A stretch of DNA of 64,000 nt from Micromonospora qiuiae (GCF_016863555.1 NZ_BOPC01000024.1:78347-142346), one strand, 5' to 3'; counted from the first letter of the stretch, positions 35,205 to 44,509 are shown. Numbers and translations are program-made. Notes: generated by a model not told the origin, from the sequence alone.

Positions 35205-37160
35205 TCACCCGGTGACCCGCACCTGGTGGCCGTACGAGAAGGCGAGCGCGTTGACGTCGAGCTCGAGACGCTGCACGGCCTCGCCGCGTTCCCCGCTGGT
35301 CGGGTCGGCCCCGAAGAGGCGTACCTCCTCCACCAGGTCGACCCCGGCGACGCGTTGCAGCACCGCGTGCAGCTCGCCGGACTGCACCGGTCGCCCGAAC
35401 GGCCAGCCGGCGCCCTCGGGCCCGCCCCGCACCGGATCCAGATAGTCGTAGAGGGCGCGCACCGCCCGGCGGCGCAGATCGGCGTTGGAGCTGCCGGCCC
35501 GGGGCCGGGCGCGGACCTGGGCGACCACCGTGACCCCCTGGTAGAACGGCGGTTCCACCAGCACCCGCGCGCCGACGCAGCGGCGGGAGTCGAGAAAGGT
35601 CCGGATCCGTTCCAGGATCTCGTCGCGCGGTCGCAGCGCGGCGAACCGGGCCGCGTCGTCGTCGGTGTCCCGGTGCTCACCCAACGCCGGGACGACCAGC
35701 ACCCGCACCGCGGCGGAGCCGTTTCCCGCCGGTACGCACCGCACCCGCTGCACCTCCGGCGCGGCCTGCCGGGACAGTTGCTCGTAGTCCTCGGCGGTGA
35801 CCGCCCGCTCCCGGGTGCGCAGGGTCAGCGGTCCCCGGACCGACGTCTCGTCCAACGATTCGCCGTCCACCCCGCCGGTGGCCGCGGTCCGGTTGGTCAC
35901 CGTCGACACGAACGGCACCGGGTCGCGCAGCACGCTGAGCGTGCGGGCGGCCACGTTGCCCTGCCGGCCGCCGCCCGTCCGGTACGCCGGAATCCGGATC
36001 ACCGCGCCCTTCGGCGGCACCGCCCCGTGCCGGCTGATCGTGCCGTCGGGCTGCCGCACGGCCGGTCCGAAGCGGATCTCCCCGGTGCTGCGGTCCACGC
36101 ACACGTGGCGGTCCTCAGGCCGCGAGTCGGCGAAGGACGCCACCTCCCGCCAGGTCTGCCAGCCGTCGGCGCTGCTCACCTCGATCTCGATCGCCCCGTC
36201 GGCGGCCACGATCGGCGCCCGCTGGACCGTGAACCGCTGCCCCGGCACCCCCTCGGAGGCGCCGAGGCTCTCCCCGGCGATCAGTTCCGCGTGGCAGGCT
36301 TCCACCGTGCCGCCGATGGTGGCCGCCTCGGCCCGGCCCAGCCGGGGCGGGGCGTGGAAGAACGGCTGCCCGGCGGCGGGCTGGCGCAGCCGGCACCGCA
36401 ACCAGCCGGCGCGGTGCCGGGCGACCACCGAGGCGCTGTGCCCGGCCGGTACGTGCAGCACCACCTCGCCGGCCCGGTTGAGCGCACCCGTGGTGTCCCG
36501 CTCCACCGGGCACTCCACCCAGCCCTCGTCGGTCAACGCCTCCCACACCAGCGGAGGGTTCGTCGGGTCCACGCCGCGCCCGGCGACCTCCCAGTCCATG
36601 GTGAGCAGCACGGCGCAGCCGGGCACCGGCTCGTCGAGCCCGAACAGGACCGCGTCGCCGGCCACCGGCGGGTCGGCGAACGCCGGTAAGCGGTCCGGGC
36701 CGTTCAGCTCACCGGTGCGGTCCGTCGGTTGGCCCCCGGCCGGCACGGTCACCACCCGCCGCAGCCGGCACGGCGGCACGGTCAGCTCGCGCAGCGTCTC
36801 GAAGGTCACCGGCTCGACGTTCTCGGCCCGGACGGTCGCCACGTGTGTGCCGGCGGGCACGACGACCGGCGCGTCGCGCGGCGCGGAGAGCCAGAACGTG
36901 ACGTCCGTCGAGGCCACGGCCGGCGGGAACGGGGTGATGCCGAGCAGGTCGAGGAACTTCACGTAGTGCCGGTCCGGCACCCGGTTGAGCCGGTAGAGCA
37001 GCTGGTCGACCATGTACGCGAACGTCTCGATCAGGGTCACCCCCGGGTCGGAGACGTTGTGGTCGGTCCACTCGGGGCAGCGCCGCTGCACCAGACGCTT
37101 CGCGTCGTCCACCAGGTCCTGGAAGCGGCGGTCGTCGAGATTCGGTGCGGGCAGGGCCAT
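35205..37160 (-). CDS. eCIS putative baseplate assembly protein (gpJ/Afp11-like)
   Basis: 651 residues; the ATG at 37160 overlaps the gp25 stop (TGATG). Family marks: NLDDRRFQDLVDDAKRLVQR, TDHNVSDPGVTLIETFAYMV, LYRLNRVPDRHYVKFLDLLG at the start and YEQLSRQAAPEVQRVRCVPA, LRPRDEILERIRTFLDSRR in the second half. This is a core wedge protein of R-type/eCIS baseplates. Length is in the family range. Confidence 0.9.
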   Translation of the reverse strand: MALPAPNLDDRRFQDLVDDAKRLVQRRCPEWTDHNVSDPGVTLIETFAYMVDQLLYRLNRVPDRHYVKFLDLLGITPFPPAVASTDVTFWLSAPRDAPVVVPAGTHVATVRAENVEPVTFETLRELTVPPCRLRRVVTVPAGGQPTDRTGELNGPDRLPAFADPPVAGDAVLFGLDEPVPGCAVLLTMDWEVAGRGVDPTNPPLVWEALTDEGWVECPVERDTTGALNRAGEVVLHVPAGHSASVVARHRAGWLRCRLRQPAAGQPFFHAPPRLGRAEAATIGGTVEACHAELIAGESLGASEGVPGQRFTVQRAPIVAADGAIEIEVSSADGWQTWREVASFADSRPEDRHVCVDRSTGEIRFGPAVRQPDGTISRHGAVPPKGAVIRIPAYRTGGGRQGNVAARTLSVLRDPVPFVSTVTNRTAATGGVDGESLDETSVRGPLTLRTRERAVTAEDYEQLSRQAAPEVQRVRCVPAGNGSAAVRVLVVPALGEHRDTDDDAARFAALRPRDEILERIRTFLDSRRCVGARVLVEPPFYQGVTVVAQVRARPRAGSSNADLRRRAVRALYDYLDPVRGGPEGAGWPFGRPVQSGELHAVLQRVAGVDLVEEVRLFGADPTSGERGEAVQRLELDVNALAFSYGHQVRVTG

Positions 37161-37570
37161 CACTCGGCTCCGGGGTCGTGCGCGGGGATGACGTAGAACG
37201 GGAAGACCAGGTTGCGCGGGTCGTTGTCCTGACGCAGCCGGTAGCGGATGTCGATGTGCAGGGTGCCGCGGGCGGCGTCGGCGAAGTCGACCAGCACGTC
37301 ATCCAACACGATGCGCGGCTCCCACCGCTCCAGGGCCAGCCGCACCTGGTAGGCGACCTGACCGGCGGTGGACGGGTCGGCGGGGGCGAACACCAGCTCA
37401 TGGATGGCGCAGCCGAACTCGGGTCGGCCGGGCCGTTCACCGGGCGCGGTGCCGAGGATCAGCCGGATGCTCTCCACCACCTCTCGGTCCCCACGGACCA
37501 GCGCGATTCCACCCGTCGGGTCGGTACGCAGCGGAAACGCCCAACCGGCTCCGACGAAATCCGTGGCCAT
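37160..37570 (-). CDS. eCIS baseplate wedge protein, GPW/gp25 family
   Basis: 136 residues from ATG 37570 (MATDFVGAGWAFPLRTD), three codons inside the longest frame. The signature GGIALVRGDREVVESIRLIL and GTAPGERPGRPEFGCAIHEL carries the gp25 EPR-type core in a variant form (GRPEFG), plus VLVDFADAARGTLHIDIRYR. gp25 initiates sheath polymerisation on the baseplate. Confidence 0.9.
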   Translation of the reverse strand: MATDFVGAGWAFPLRTDPTGGIALVRGDREVVESIRLILGTAPGERPGRPEFGCAIHELVFAPADPSTAGQVAYQVRLALERWEPRIVLDDVLVDFADAARGTLHIDIRYRLRQDNDPRNLVFPFYVIPAHDPGAE

Positions 37571-37575
37571 TCCCC

Positions 37576-37857
37576 TCACCCGCCGATCAGCACGGTCGGG
37601 CAGCCGGCGATGATCGGAGCCCCGCAGCCGGTGAGGTCACCGACGCGGGCGGCGGGTCGCCCGCCGATCAGCACCGTCGGGCAGCCGGGTGGGACCAGCG
37701 GTGACGGCGGGTGCGGCGGGGTGCCCGGGAAGGCGCAGGCGTGGGTGGTGCCCACGGTCGCCGCGGGCTGCCCGCCGATGAGCACGGTGGGCACGCCGGG
37801 GCCGCCGATCGTCCCCGGGTGGGCGGTGGGATCGCCAACGCGTGCGGCTGGTGGCAC
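37576..37857 (-). CDS. PAAR-repeat spike tip protein
   Basis: 93 residues from GTG 37857. Repeated PAAR units: PPAARVGDPTAHPG, VPTVLIGGQPAATVG, CPTVLIGGRPAARVGD, CPTVLIGG. Histidines and cysteines (THACAF, TGCGAP) may bind the tip metal. PAAR proteins sharpen the VgrG spike and can carry cargo; here there is no C-terminal effector. Confidence 0.9.
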   Translation of the reverse strand: MPPAARVGDPTAHPGTIGGPGVPTVLIGGQPAATVGTTHACAFPGTPPHPPSPLVPPGCPTVLIGGRPAARVGDLTGCGAPIIAGCPTVLIGG

Positions 37858-37899
37858 GGCACTCTCCCTTCGGTCGGCCGAGGAGTCTCCCCGGGTCGC

Positions 37900-39648
37900 T
37901 CAGTTGATCCGGACCACGGCGCCACGGATGGTGACCGGGCCCTGTCCCTCGATGCCCAGGTCGCCCTTTGCGGTGACGCTGACCCGCTGCCCGGCCAGCT
38001 CCAACGCCCCGGTACCGGCGTCCAGGCTGATTCCGTTGCGAGCCTGGACGCTGACCTTGCCGTCGCTGACGATCTCGATCTGCTTGCCGCTGCGGTCCAG
38101 CCGTACGGTGAACTTCCGGTCGCCGGTGGCGATCAGGACCCCGTCCGGGCCGCTGCCGGCCTCCAGCAGCTCCAACCGGTGGCCGGTGCGGGAAACCAGC
38201 GCCCGCACGGCGATCCGGCCGCTGCCGTCGTCCACCGCCTCGGTGTCCAGCTTCGGCGGCGCGTCCTTGCCGTTGTGCAGCCCGCCGAGGACGTACGCGG
38301 CGTCCAGGTTGCCGCCGGTGAACCCGACCAGCACCTCGTCGCCCACCTCCGGCAGCAGCACCGCCCCCCGGTCCGCGCCCGCGCCGGGCTGCACCACCCG
38401 CGCCCAGCCCGTGGTGTACTTCTCGTCCAGCCACGGCAGGGTGAGCCGGACCCGGCCGAGCTTCCTGGGATCCTTGACGTCGCTGACCACCGCCGGAACC
38501 AGGCCCTGAGCGGCCCGTTCGGTCACCGCCCCGCCGGCGGTCAGGCCGTACAGCGAGCGGTCGGAGCGGCCGGAGACGGTGAACGCCGTGGTGTAGCCGG
38601 CCTGCTCGCTGAACAGATGCCGGGTGCTGGTCAGCACGTACTTGCCCTGGAACGGTTCGCCGATGTTGGCCAGCGCCACCGCCGCGCCCGCGCGCAGCCG
38701 GGCGTTGCCCTTGGCCACCCCCTCGATCTCGGCGCAGCCGGCACCGAGGTCGCCGGCGAGCGCGCCGGACACCGTCCGGACCGCGGCGTCGGTGCCGAGG
38801 GTCGGGTCGGCGACCAGGTACGGCGGGCTGCCCAGCTTTCTGCCCAACTCGGCCGGGTCCACCCCGATCCCCTCGGCGCCGGGCACCTTCGGCGTCGCGG
38901 TCGAGCTGACCGCCCGCTTCGTGGCCGGGTCCCAGCCCCGCGCGCCCACCTCGGGCACCTGCGCGGTGGCGGTCACCCCGGCCCGCAACGAGATCAGGTT
39001 CCGGTTGACCTCCAGCACCAGCGGGTCCTGGGTGGCCCGCGCGGAGGTGTCCGGTGCGCCGGCCGGTGGTTCGGGCATCCGCAGGTGCAGCTCGCCGTCG
39101 ATCACCATCACCTGCGCGCCGACCAGTTCCGCGAGCCGGTGCAGGAAGGCCCAGTCGCTGACGTTGTCCTGACTGAGCTGCGTCTCCGGCTCGCCGCCGA
39201 TGCCGGCCACCGGGTCGATCCGGCCCGCCTTCAGTCCGGCTCGCTGCGCCACCTTGCGCACGATGTCGGGCACGCTCATTCCCGGGTACGCGGCGACCCG
39301 CCGCCCGCGCAGCAGCCGGTGCGCCAGGTCGAGGCCGCGTACCTCGCTGAATGTGCCGGTCGCGTCCAGCTCGCATTCCAGAGCGGTGACCTCGCCGTTG
39401 AGCAGCAGGGCAGGGCCACCCGGGTCGGAGGTCTGCACGCTCAGCCGCACCGGCGCACCGATGGTGAAGCCTCCCTTGGCCAGTACGCTGCGGTCCGGGT
39501 CGCGGTAGCGCAGCACGAACCGGTCGGGCAGGTTGCGGCTGTCGTCCACCGCCGCGTACGTCAGCAGCGCGGCGATCTCCGCGGGCAGCGGGCTGCCGCC
39601 CACCTCGACCAGGAGGGCGTTGGCGAACTGCTCATTGGCCACGGGCAC
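37900..39648 (-). CDS. VgrG/Pvc8-like spike protein
   Basis: 582 residues from GTG 39648. The gp27-like hub (FVLRYRDPDRSVLAKGGFTI, SDWAFLHRLAELVGAQVMVI) is followed by the OB/gp5-like neck (LGRVRLTLPWLDEKYTTGWA, GAVLLPEVGDEVLVGFTGGN) and a C-terminal beta-spike of alternating residues (DGKVSVQARNGISLDAGTGA). No effector extension follows the spike. The start lies inside the preceding LysM gene by 17 bases. Confidence 0.92.
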   Translation of the reverse strand: MPVANEQFANALLVEVGGSPLPAEIAALLTYAAVDDSRNLPDRFVLRYRDPDRSVLAKGGFTIGAPVRLSVQTSDPGGPALLLNGEVTALECELDATGTFSEVRGLDLAHRLLRGRRVAAYPGMSVPDIVRKVAQRAGLKAGRIDPVAGIGGEPETQLSQDNVSDWAFLHRLAELVGAQVMVIDGELHLRMPEPPAGAPDTSARATQDPLVLEVNRNLISLRAGVTATAQVPEVGARGWDPATKRAVSSTATPKVPGAEGIGVDPAELGRKLGSPPYLVADPTLGTDAAVRTVSGALAGDLGAGCAEIEGVAKGNARLRAGAAVALANIGEPFQGKYVLTSTRHLFSEQAGYTTAFTVSGRSDRSLYGLTAGGAVTERAAQGLVPAVVSDVKDPRKLGRVRLTLPWLDEKYTTGWARVVQPGAGADRGAVLLPEVGDEVLVGFTGGNLDAAYVLGGLHNGKDAPPKLDTEAVDDGSGRIAVRALVSRTGHRLELLEAGSGPDGVLIATGDRKFTVRLDRSGKQIEIVSDGKVSVQARNGISLDAGTGALELAGQRVSVTAKGDLGIEGQGPVTIRGAVVRIN

Positions 39649-40402
39649 CGTCCGTCAGTTCCTCCGGGGCCGGCACCAGCAGGGCGGTGCCGGGGCGCAG
39701 CCGCATCGGGTCGTCGATGTCGTTGGCCTCGGCGATCTGCCGCCACAGACCCGCCCGCCCGTACGCCTGGTACGCCACCGAGTGCAGAGTGTCCCCGGTG
39801 ACGACGACGTGGATGTCCCGAGCGGCCAGCGCGCCCGAGGTCGGGTTCTGCCCGGGCTGCTCGCCGGAGATCTCCTCCAGGGTCACCGTGCACAGTGCCC
39901 GCACGGGTGTGCCGCCCGGGGTGAACAGGGTGTACTTGGCGTTGACGCTGGCCACGAAGGACGGGAAGCCGACCATGCCACCCCAGTGGAACACCACCCA
40001 CGGCGGCGATCCCTTCTTCTGCTGCCGGCTCGCGTCGGTCGGTACGCAGCAGGCGAAAAGTTCCTCGACCCGCTTCACCACCGAGCTGTCCATGGTGTCG
40101 GTAGCGTCGAAAAACATCTCCAGGCTCAGCTTGCACGGGTCCGACCCGGTGAACTCCGGCACGCCGCTCTTCTTGGCGTTGCGCTGCGCGTCCCGCTTCC
40201 ACTTGGCAGTCTTGGTCAGCGCCAGTTCCTTCGGGTTGAACTGGAACGGGATCTGGCTCAGCTTCGGCCCGGGGGAGGCGGTGCCGCCGTTGCGGGGCGG
40301 CTCGTGCAGCTGGAGGTAGGCGTGGGTCAGCTGCGGCGGGGCGCCGCCGCCCCGGCCGGCGGGGCTGCCGGCGGCGGTGAAGGTGACCGGCGAGGCGCTC
40401 AC
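39632..40402 (-). CDS. eCIS LysM-domain baseplate hub protein (Afp7-like)
   Basis: 256 residues from GTG 40402. The N-terminal part (IPFQFNPKELALTKTAKWKR, SLEMFFDATDTMDSSVV, FHWGGMVGFPSFVASVNAKY) is the tube-baseplate adaptor fold. The LysM is TGDTLHSVAYQAYGRAGLWR ... LRPGTALLVPA near the C-terminus. This protein joins the inner tube to the VgrG-like hub. Confidence 0.88.
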   Translation of the reverse strand: MSASPVTFTAAGSPAGRGGGAPPQLTHAYLQLHEPPRNGGTASPGPKLSQIPFQFNPKELALTKTAKWKRDAQRNAKKSGVPEFTGSDPCKLSLEMFFDATDTMDSSVVKRVEELFACCVPTDASRQQKKGSPPWVVFHWGGMVGFPSFVASVNAKYTLFTPGGTPVRALCTVTLEEISGEQPGQNPTSGALAARDIHVVVTGDTLHSVAYQAYGRAGLWRQIAEANDIDDPMRLRPGTALLVPAPEELTDGARGQ

Positions 40403-40406
40403 GGTC

Positions 40407-40844
40407 TCACCCCCCGGCCCCGGGGCCGAAGAAGCCGTGGTGGGCCAACTCCAGGGTCTCCACGGCCACCTTCGGGCTGTCCGGGCTGAGCTGCGGCCCG
40501 GACCACTTCACCGGGATGACGTCGAGCAGCCCCCAGCGGGCGATCACGGTGCCCTCCAGCGTGCGCGCCTCGATGGTGGCGGTCTTGCGGGTGATCCCGT
40601 TGGCCATGCCGGAGAACCAGCGCATCAGTTTGGTGCTGTCCGCCGTGATCGGCCGGGAGAGCTTGACGTTGGAGAACTTCATCCGGGTCGGCAGCTGCCA
40701 GACGTGGCCGTTGTTGCCACCCTCCTCCCGCTGCTCCACCACCACCTCGCAGCCCAGCCCGTCACAGGTGTTGAACGCGCCGAGATCCTGATCGTCGATC
40801 TTGACGACGAAGGCGATCGCGACGGCGACCTCGTCCTTGGTCAT
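40407..40844 (-). CDS. eCIS inner-tube family protein (tube initiator, Afp5-like)
   Basis: 145 residues of the gp19-type tube family: VAIAFVVKIDDQDLGAFNTC, GGNNGHVWQLPTRMKFSNVK, TKLMRWFSGM and VIPVKWSGPQLSPDSPKVAV. Its place just upstream of the LysM adaptor gene is that of the tube-initiating subunit, rather than the main tube protein at 44510-44953. Confidence 0.87.
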   Translation of the reverse strand: MTKDEVAVAIAFVVKIDDQDLGAFNTCDGLGCEVVVEQREEGGNNGHVWQLPTRMKFSNVKLSRPITADSTKLMRWFSGMANGITRKTATIEARTLEGTVIARWGLLDVIPVKWSGPQLSPDSPKVAVETLELAHHGFFGPGAGG

Positions 40845-40905
40845 CCATTCCTCCTGGTCGTTCGGCGCTGGTTCGCCGCTGCTTCACGGCCGTGCGGTGG
40901 TGCGG

Positions 40906-43896
40906 TCAGCCGGGTCCGCCGAGCACCCCGTGCCGTTCCCGGTCGAGGCGTAACTCGGTCTTCAGCCGGCGCAGCAGCGGGTCGTACAGCTTCTTCAGCA
41001 GCTCCTCGGGTTCGATCCCGGCGGCCGGTGCGCCCGGCACCGCCGGCTGTCCGGCCACCGCCGCGCCATCCGGCGGCGGTGCCGCCGCAGCCGGCGGCGG
41101 CGCAGGCAGGTCGGGCGGAGGCGGGCTGGAGAACTCCGCGGGGGGCAGGTCGTCCGGGGGCATGTCCGTGGACTCGGCCCGCTGCACGAGCAACGGCCCG
41201 CCCAGCCCATCGGGGTACGCCGCCGGCGTGCTGCCCGCGTCGGAGCTGACGAGGTACGTCATCGGGGCGCTGCCGCTGCCGGAGCTGGTGAAGAACGTCA
41301 TCGGGCTGCTGCTTCCGCCGGAGAACGTCATCGGGGCGCTGCCGCTGTCGGAGAGCGTCATCGGGGCGCTGCTTCCGCCGGAGCCGGTGAGGCGGGTGGC
41401 CGGCGCGTTGCCGCCGCCCGAGCCGGCCCGGACGGACGGGGGCGGCGAGTCGGGTAGCGCACCCACCCAGCGCTGGACCGGCGTGCTGCCGCCAGCCTCG
41501 CTCTGAGCGGGGACGCCTGCGGCGGCCGGCAGTTGCGGCTCGGCGCGGTCCAACCCGGCGGCGGCGAGCGGGACCGAGGCCGCTGCCTCGTGCTGCTGCC
41601 AGCTCACCCGTTGCACGCTCGGCCCGGCCGGTGCCGCCGGCTCGGGCAACTCCCCGGTCAACGACCGGATCGGGCGGTCGCCGACCAACCGGGCCACAAC
41701 GAGGGGCAGTGGTGCCGGTGCGGCGTCGGGCCGCCCACCTGAGCCGCCCGGCTGATCCGGCGGGTCGCCGTAGCCACCCACCAGGTCGGCGGTGCCGGAC
41801 CCGGTGCCGGGATGATCCATGCCGCCGCTTGGAGCGTCCGTCCCGACGGTGGCAGCGGCGCCGCCGCCCAAGGTGGCGGGTGTCTCGTGCGGGGCATTGC
41901 CGGCCGGTGCGGCGTGCGTGCCGATGCCGGCCGGTGTCTCGTGCGGGGCATTGCCGGCGGGTGCGGCGTTCGAGCCGATGGCGGTCGGCCGCACCGGAGG
42001 ATCGGCTGCGGAGGCGGGCGTGGCCAGCCGGGACACCACCGGCAGGTCGGGACCTCCGGCGGGGTGGCCGCCGCCCGGGCTGGTGGCCCGATCGGATGGG
42101 CCGGCCGGTTCCGGCGCTCCGACCCTGGGCGGTGCCGGTTCCTCGGCGCGGGGCGGCGTCGCTGCGGACGGTTGACCGAGCAGGGGGGCCACCTGCGCCT
42201 CGGTGGACATCTCGGCGTCCGGTGGCACGGACGTCTGCACGCCGGTTGACGCGACATCCCCGCCCGAGGGCAGGTCGTCGTCCGGCGTGCTCCGGCTTGC
42301 CGATGGACCAACGACCGGCAGGTCACCGACCGGTGCCGACGCACCCAGGTCGGTGCCGGCGTTGGCGTCGAGGCCGACGTCGGTCGAAAACTGGCCGGGG
42401 GAGGAGCCGACGGAGCCGGTGTCGGCGGCGAGGCGCGAGACGACTGTCTCCCCGACCAGTCCCGCCTGGTCGCCGGTACTCGCACTGCCCTCGGCCGCAG
42501 TCCGGTCGTTGCCGGCCGACTGGCGGGCGTCGGCGCTCGGGTCGGTGACCGGTTGACCGGCGCCGACCGGCCGGTCGATCAGCGGTGGTGGGGACGCGCT
42601 GTCGCCGGCCGGCAGGCGCTGCACCGGGTCGGCCGCTGCCACGGGGTCGTGCCGTGGGAGCAGCGGAGACACGATGGGCTCACCGAGACCGAGCCGACGA
42701 GGCGGTCGTGGGCCCTCCGGCGAACTCCGCTGCACGGCCAGGTCGAGCGCCGGCCCGCCGGACGCTGCCGATGCTCCGGCTGCGTCTGCCGAGGCCATCG
42801 CGCCCGAGTCGTCGAGCGCGGGCGTGTCGCCGGAGGCGAGCTTTGGATCAACGAGCTCCCGGCCCAGCGTGGGTACTTCGGGTGCGCCGGACTCGTCGCC
42901 TGGCTGCTCGACATCGGTCAGCTCGGCCTGCCGTCCCGGAGCGGACTGGAAGCGCTCGGGGGTGCCCGGTGTGACGGTGCGCTGCGCCACGACGGTCGGC
43001 GGGCCGACCGTGGGCAGGTGCAGCTCCACCGGCGGTGGTGGCGCGGTCAGCAGCCGGCTGACCGACACCGGCTCCAGCGGTACCGGCCGCGCCGGCACCG
43101 CCAGCGGCAACTCCGGCAACGGCCCCGGCACCTCGGCCGGCGGCAGCCGGAGCCCGCGCAGCGTGGCCGGGCCGGGAGCGTACGCCGTGCCCGGATCGCG
43201 GCTCGTCGCCGTGCCGGGATCGTGGCTCGTGGCCGGGCCGGGTTCGAGGCTCGTGGCCGGGCCGGGTTCGAGGCTCGTGGGGGCCGGGCCGGGATCGTGG
43301 CTCGTGGCCGGGCCGGATGAGGTGGCCGGGCCGGAGCTGTGCGAGAGGGGCGGGTCAGGATGGTGCGGGGTGGTCGGCGGAGAATCGTGCGGCCCGGTGC
43401 CGATCACCGAGCGTTGCAGGGAGGCCCTGCTGCCCGGCGTCGGCGCGGCCGGCATCGCGAGCGGCAACGGTGTGAGCTCGTCGGCGGAGGCCCGCACGAC
43501 CGGGTTCGGTTCCGCCGGCGCGATCACCGGCTCGGCGGCACCGTGCAGCACGCCGGCCGGTTCGGCGCCGGAGACCAGGTGACCGAGCGGAGCCAGATAC
43601 GACGGATCACGCCAGGACGCCAGCGTGCCGGTGAACGTCTCGGGCAGGTTCAACCGTGGCTCGTCGGGGGTGACCCGCTGGATCGGCGGCAGGCCCTGCC
43701 AGGCCGGCGGCTCGTTCCGCCGGTACGGAGCAACACCAGTCGCCGTACCGGCCGTGCGGTCACCGGTCGCCGTGCCGGCCGCAGCGTCGTCGGGCGTCGT
43801 TGCCGTGCGGTCATCGGTCGACGCGGTGTCGGGCGCGGCGTCTTGCGCAGGCAAGCGCTGCACGGTTCGCTGCGAGCGCCACGGCCACCGCCACAT
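40906..43896 (-). CDS. Very large low-complexity eCIS protein of unknown role
   Basis: 996 residues, Pro/Ala/Ser/Gly-rich and probably disordered. N-terminal MWRWPWRSQRTVQRLPAQDA and RNEPPAWQGLPPIQRVTPDE and a C-terminal helix EELLKKLYDPLLRRLKTEL are the only ordered-looking parts. Short VQR/IQR/LQR tags recur at least eight times. Two tandem-repeat tracts (PGPATS-type and SAPMT-type) lie inside. It sits between the two tube genes in the structural operon. Possible roles are tape measure, scaffold or lumen cargo; none can be shown. Confidence 0.75.
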   Translation of the reverse strand: MWRWPWRSQRTVQRLPAQDAAPDTASTDDRTATTPDDAAAGTATGDRTAGTATGVAPYRRNEPPAWQGLPPIQRVTPDEPRLNLPETFTGTLASWRDPSYLAPLGHLVSGAEPAGVLHGAAEPVIAPAEPNPVVRASADELTPLPLAMPAAPTPGSRASLQRSVIGTGPHDSPPTTPHHPDPPLSHSSGPATSSGPATSHDPGPAPTSLEPGPATSLEPGPATSHDPGTATSRDPGTAYAPGPATLRGLRLPPAEVPGPLPELPLAVPARPVPLEPVSVSRLLTAPPPPVELHLPTVGPPTVVAQRTVTPGTPERFQSAPGRQAELTDVEQPGDESGAPEVPTLGRELVDPKLASGDTPALDDSGAMASADAAGASAASGGPALDLAVQRSSPEGPRPPRRLGLGEPIVSPLLPRHDPVAAADPVQRLPAGDSASPPPLIDRPVGAGQPVTDPSADARQSAGNDRTAAEGSASTGDQAGLVGETVVSRLAADTGSVGSSPGQFSTDVGLDANAGTDLGASAPVGDLPVVGPSASRSTPDDDLPSGGDVASTGVQTSVPPDAEMSTEAQVAPLLGQPSAATPPRAEEPAPPRVGAPEPAGPSDRATSPGGGHPAGGPDLPVVSRLATPASAADPPVRPTAIGSNAAPAGNAPHETPAGIGTHAAPAGNAPHETPATLGGGAAATVGTDAPSGGMDHPGTGSGTADLVGGYGDPPDQPGGSGGRPDAAPAPLPLVVARLVGDRPIRSLTGELPEPAAPAGPSVQRVSWQQHEAAASVPLAAAGLDRAEPQLPAAAGVPAQSEAGGSTPVQRWVGALPDSPPPSVRAGSGGGNAPATRLTGSGGSSAPMTLSDSGSAPMTFSGGSSSPMTFFTSSGSGSAPMTYLVSSDAGSTPAAYPDGLGGPLLVQRAESTDMPPDDLPPAEFSSPPPPDLPAPPPAAAAPPPDGAAVAGQPAVPGAPAAGIEPEELLKKLYDPLLRRLKTELRLDRERHGVLGGPG
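41258..41400 (-). repeat. Coding tandem repeat, SAPMT-type units
   Basis: GTCATCGGGGCGCTG or a one-base variant recurs at 41258, 41297, 41327 and 41357 (plus-strand reading), at 30-39 base spacing. It encodes Ser-Ala/Ser-Pro-Met-Thr units separated by Gly/Ser-rich stretches. Such repeats can change copy number by slippage. Confidence 0.7.
43188..43315 (-). repeat. Coding tandem repeat, about 24-bp units
   Basis: Successive 24-base units of the type GTGCCGGGATCGTGGCTCGT run through this segment (plus-strand reading) and encode PGPATSxE/HD units. Some copies are disrupted. This is protein-coding, not CRISPR: units are contiguous with no spacers. Confidence 0.7.
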
Positions 43897-43900
43897 CGGG

Positions 43901-44059
43901 TCACCGTCCCTGACTGATGCGGGTGTTGATGTTCGCGATCTCGGCTACGTAGCGCAGCCGTTCGCCGTGTTCGAGGTCGAGGATCTCCTCCAGCGACCAG
44001 TGGAAGTGGTAGGCGACGTACGCGACCTCGGAGTAGATGCGGTCGGCCGCGTACGTCAC
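43901..44059 (-). CDS. Small eCIS protein, DUF6760-like
   Basis: 52 residues from GTG 44059, overlapping the preceding stop (GTGA). Sequence VTYAADRIYSEVAYVAYHFH then WSLEEILDLEHGERLRYVAE, all-helical. This short protein is found after the tail-assembly gene in actinobacterial eCIS loci; by position it resembles the translated second part of phage tail-assembly chaperone pairs. The function is untested to my knowledge. Confidence 0.75.
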   Translation of the reverse strand: MTYAADRIYSEVAYVAYHFHWSLEEILDLEHGERLRYVAEIANINTRISQGR

Positions 44060-44505
44060 GATTCCCCCAGGCGCCCACCGGCGAGCTCGACCGCGAAGCG
44101 GTGCTGGCACTCCGGGCACACCACGCTGGCGCGGGTGTGCCCCTCGCTGTTGATCCGCCGGTACATGTCCTGAAGGAACGCCAGGTCGGAGGCGAACAGG
44201 TCCTCCACCACGCCGGGGTGGACGTCCACCACCGTGCCGATCCGGGTGACCACCCGGCTGAGCAGCACCACCGTGAGGTAGGCCGGGTTCTCGCGTACCC
44301 GGTCGTCGCGCAGGGGCACCAGCTCGTCCCGGGCGGTCGCCAGTCGCATCACCCCGTCCCGGTGCAGCGTCCCGGAGCCGTCGACGTAGCCGCGGGGCAG
44401 CTCGAACGGGAACTCCGTGCGCAGCGTCTCGCGTCGTGTCGCGACGGCGGGCGGTTCGGCCGCGTCGGCACCGGGCGGCGGGACGAGCGACGACGTACGG
44501 CGCAT
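44056..44505 (-). CDS. eCIS tail-assembly-chaperone-like protein with Cys pair
   Basis: 149 residues. RTEFPFELPRGYVDGSGTLH, RDDRVRENPAYLTVVLLSRV and DLFASDLAFLQDMYRRINSE match the phage tail-assembly/gp-like proteins that follow tube genes. A single zinc-type pair VVCPECQHRF lies near the end with a nearby His. Likely needed in assembly, possibly not in the final particle. Confidence 0.78.
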   Translation of the reverse strand: MRRTSSLVPPPGADAAEPPAVATRRETLRTEFPFELPRGYVDGSGTLHRDGVMRLATARDELVPLRDDRVRENPAYLTVVLLSRVVTRIGTVVDVHPGVVEDLFASDLAFLQDMYRRINSEGHTRASVVCPECQHRFAVELAGGRLGES

Positions 44506-44509
44506 GGGG

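Noticed and set aside
43188..43315. CRISPR-like array of 24-bp repeats
   Set aside because: Units are contiguous with no unique spacers, have codon periodicity and lie inside an open reading frame.
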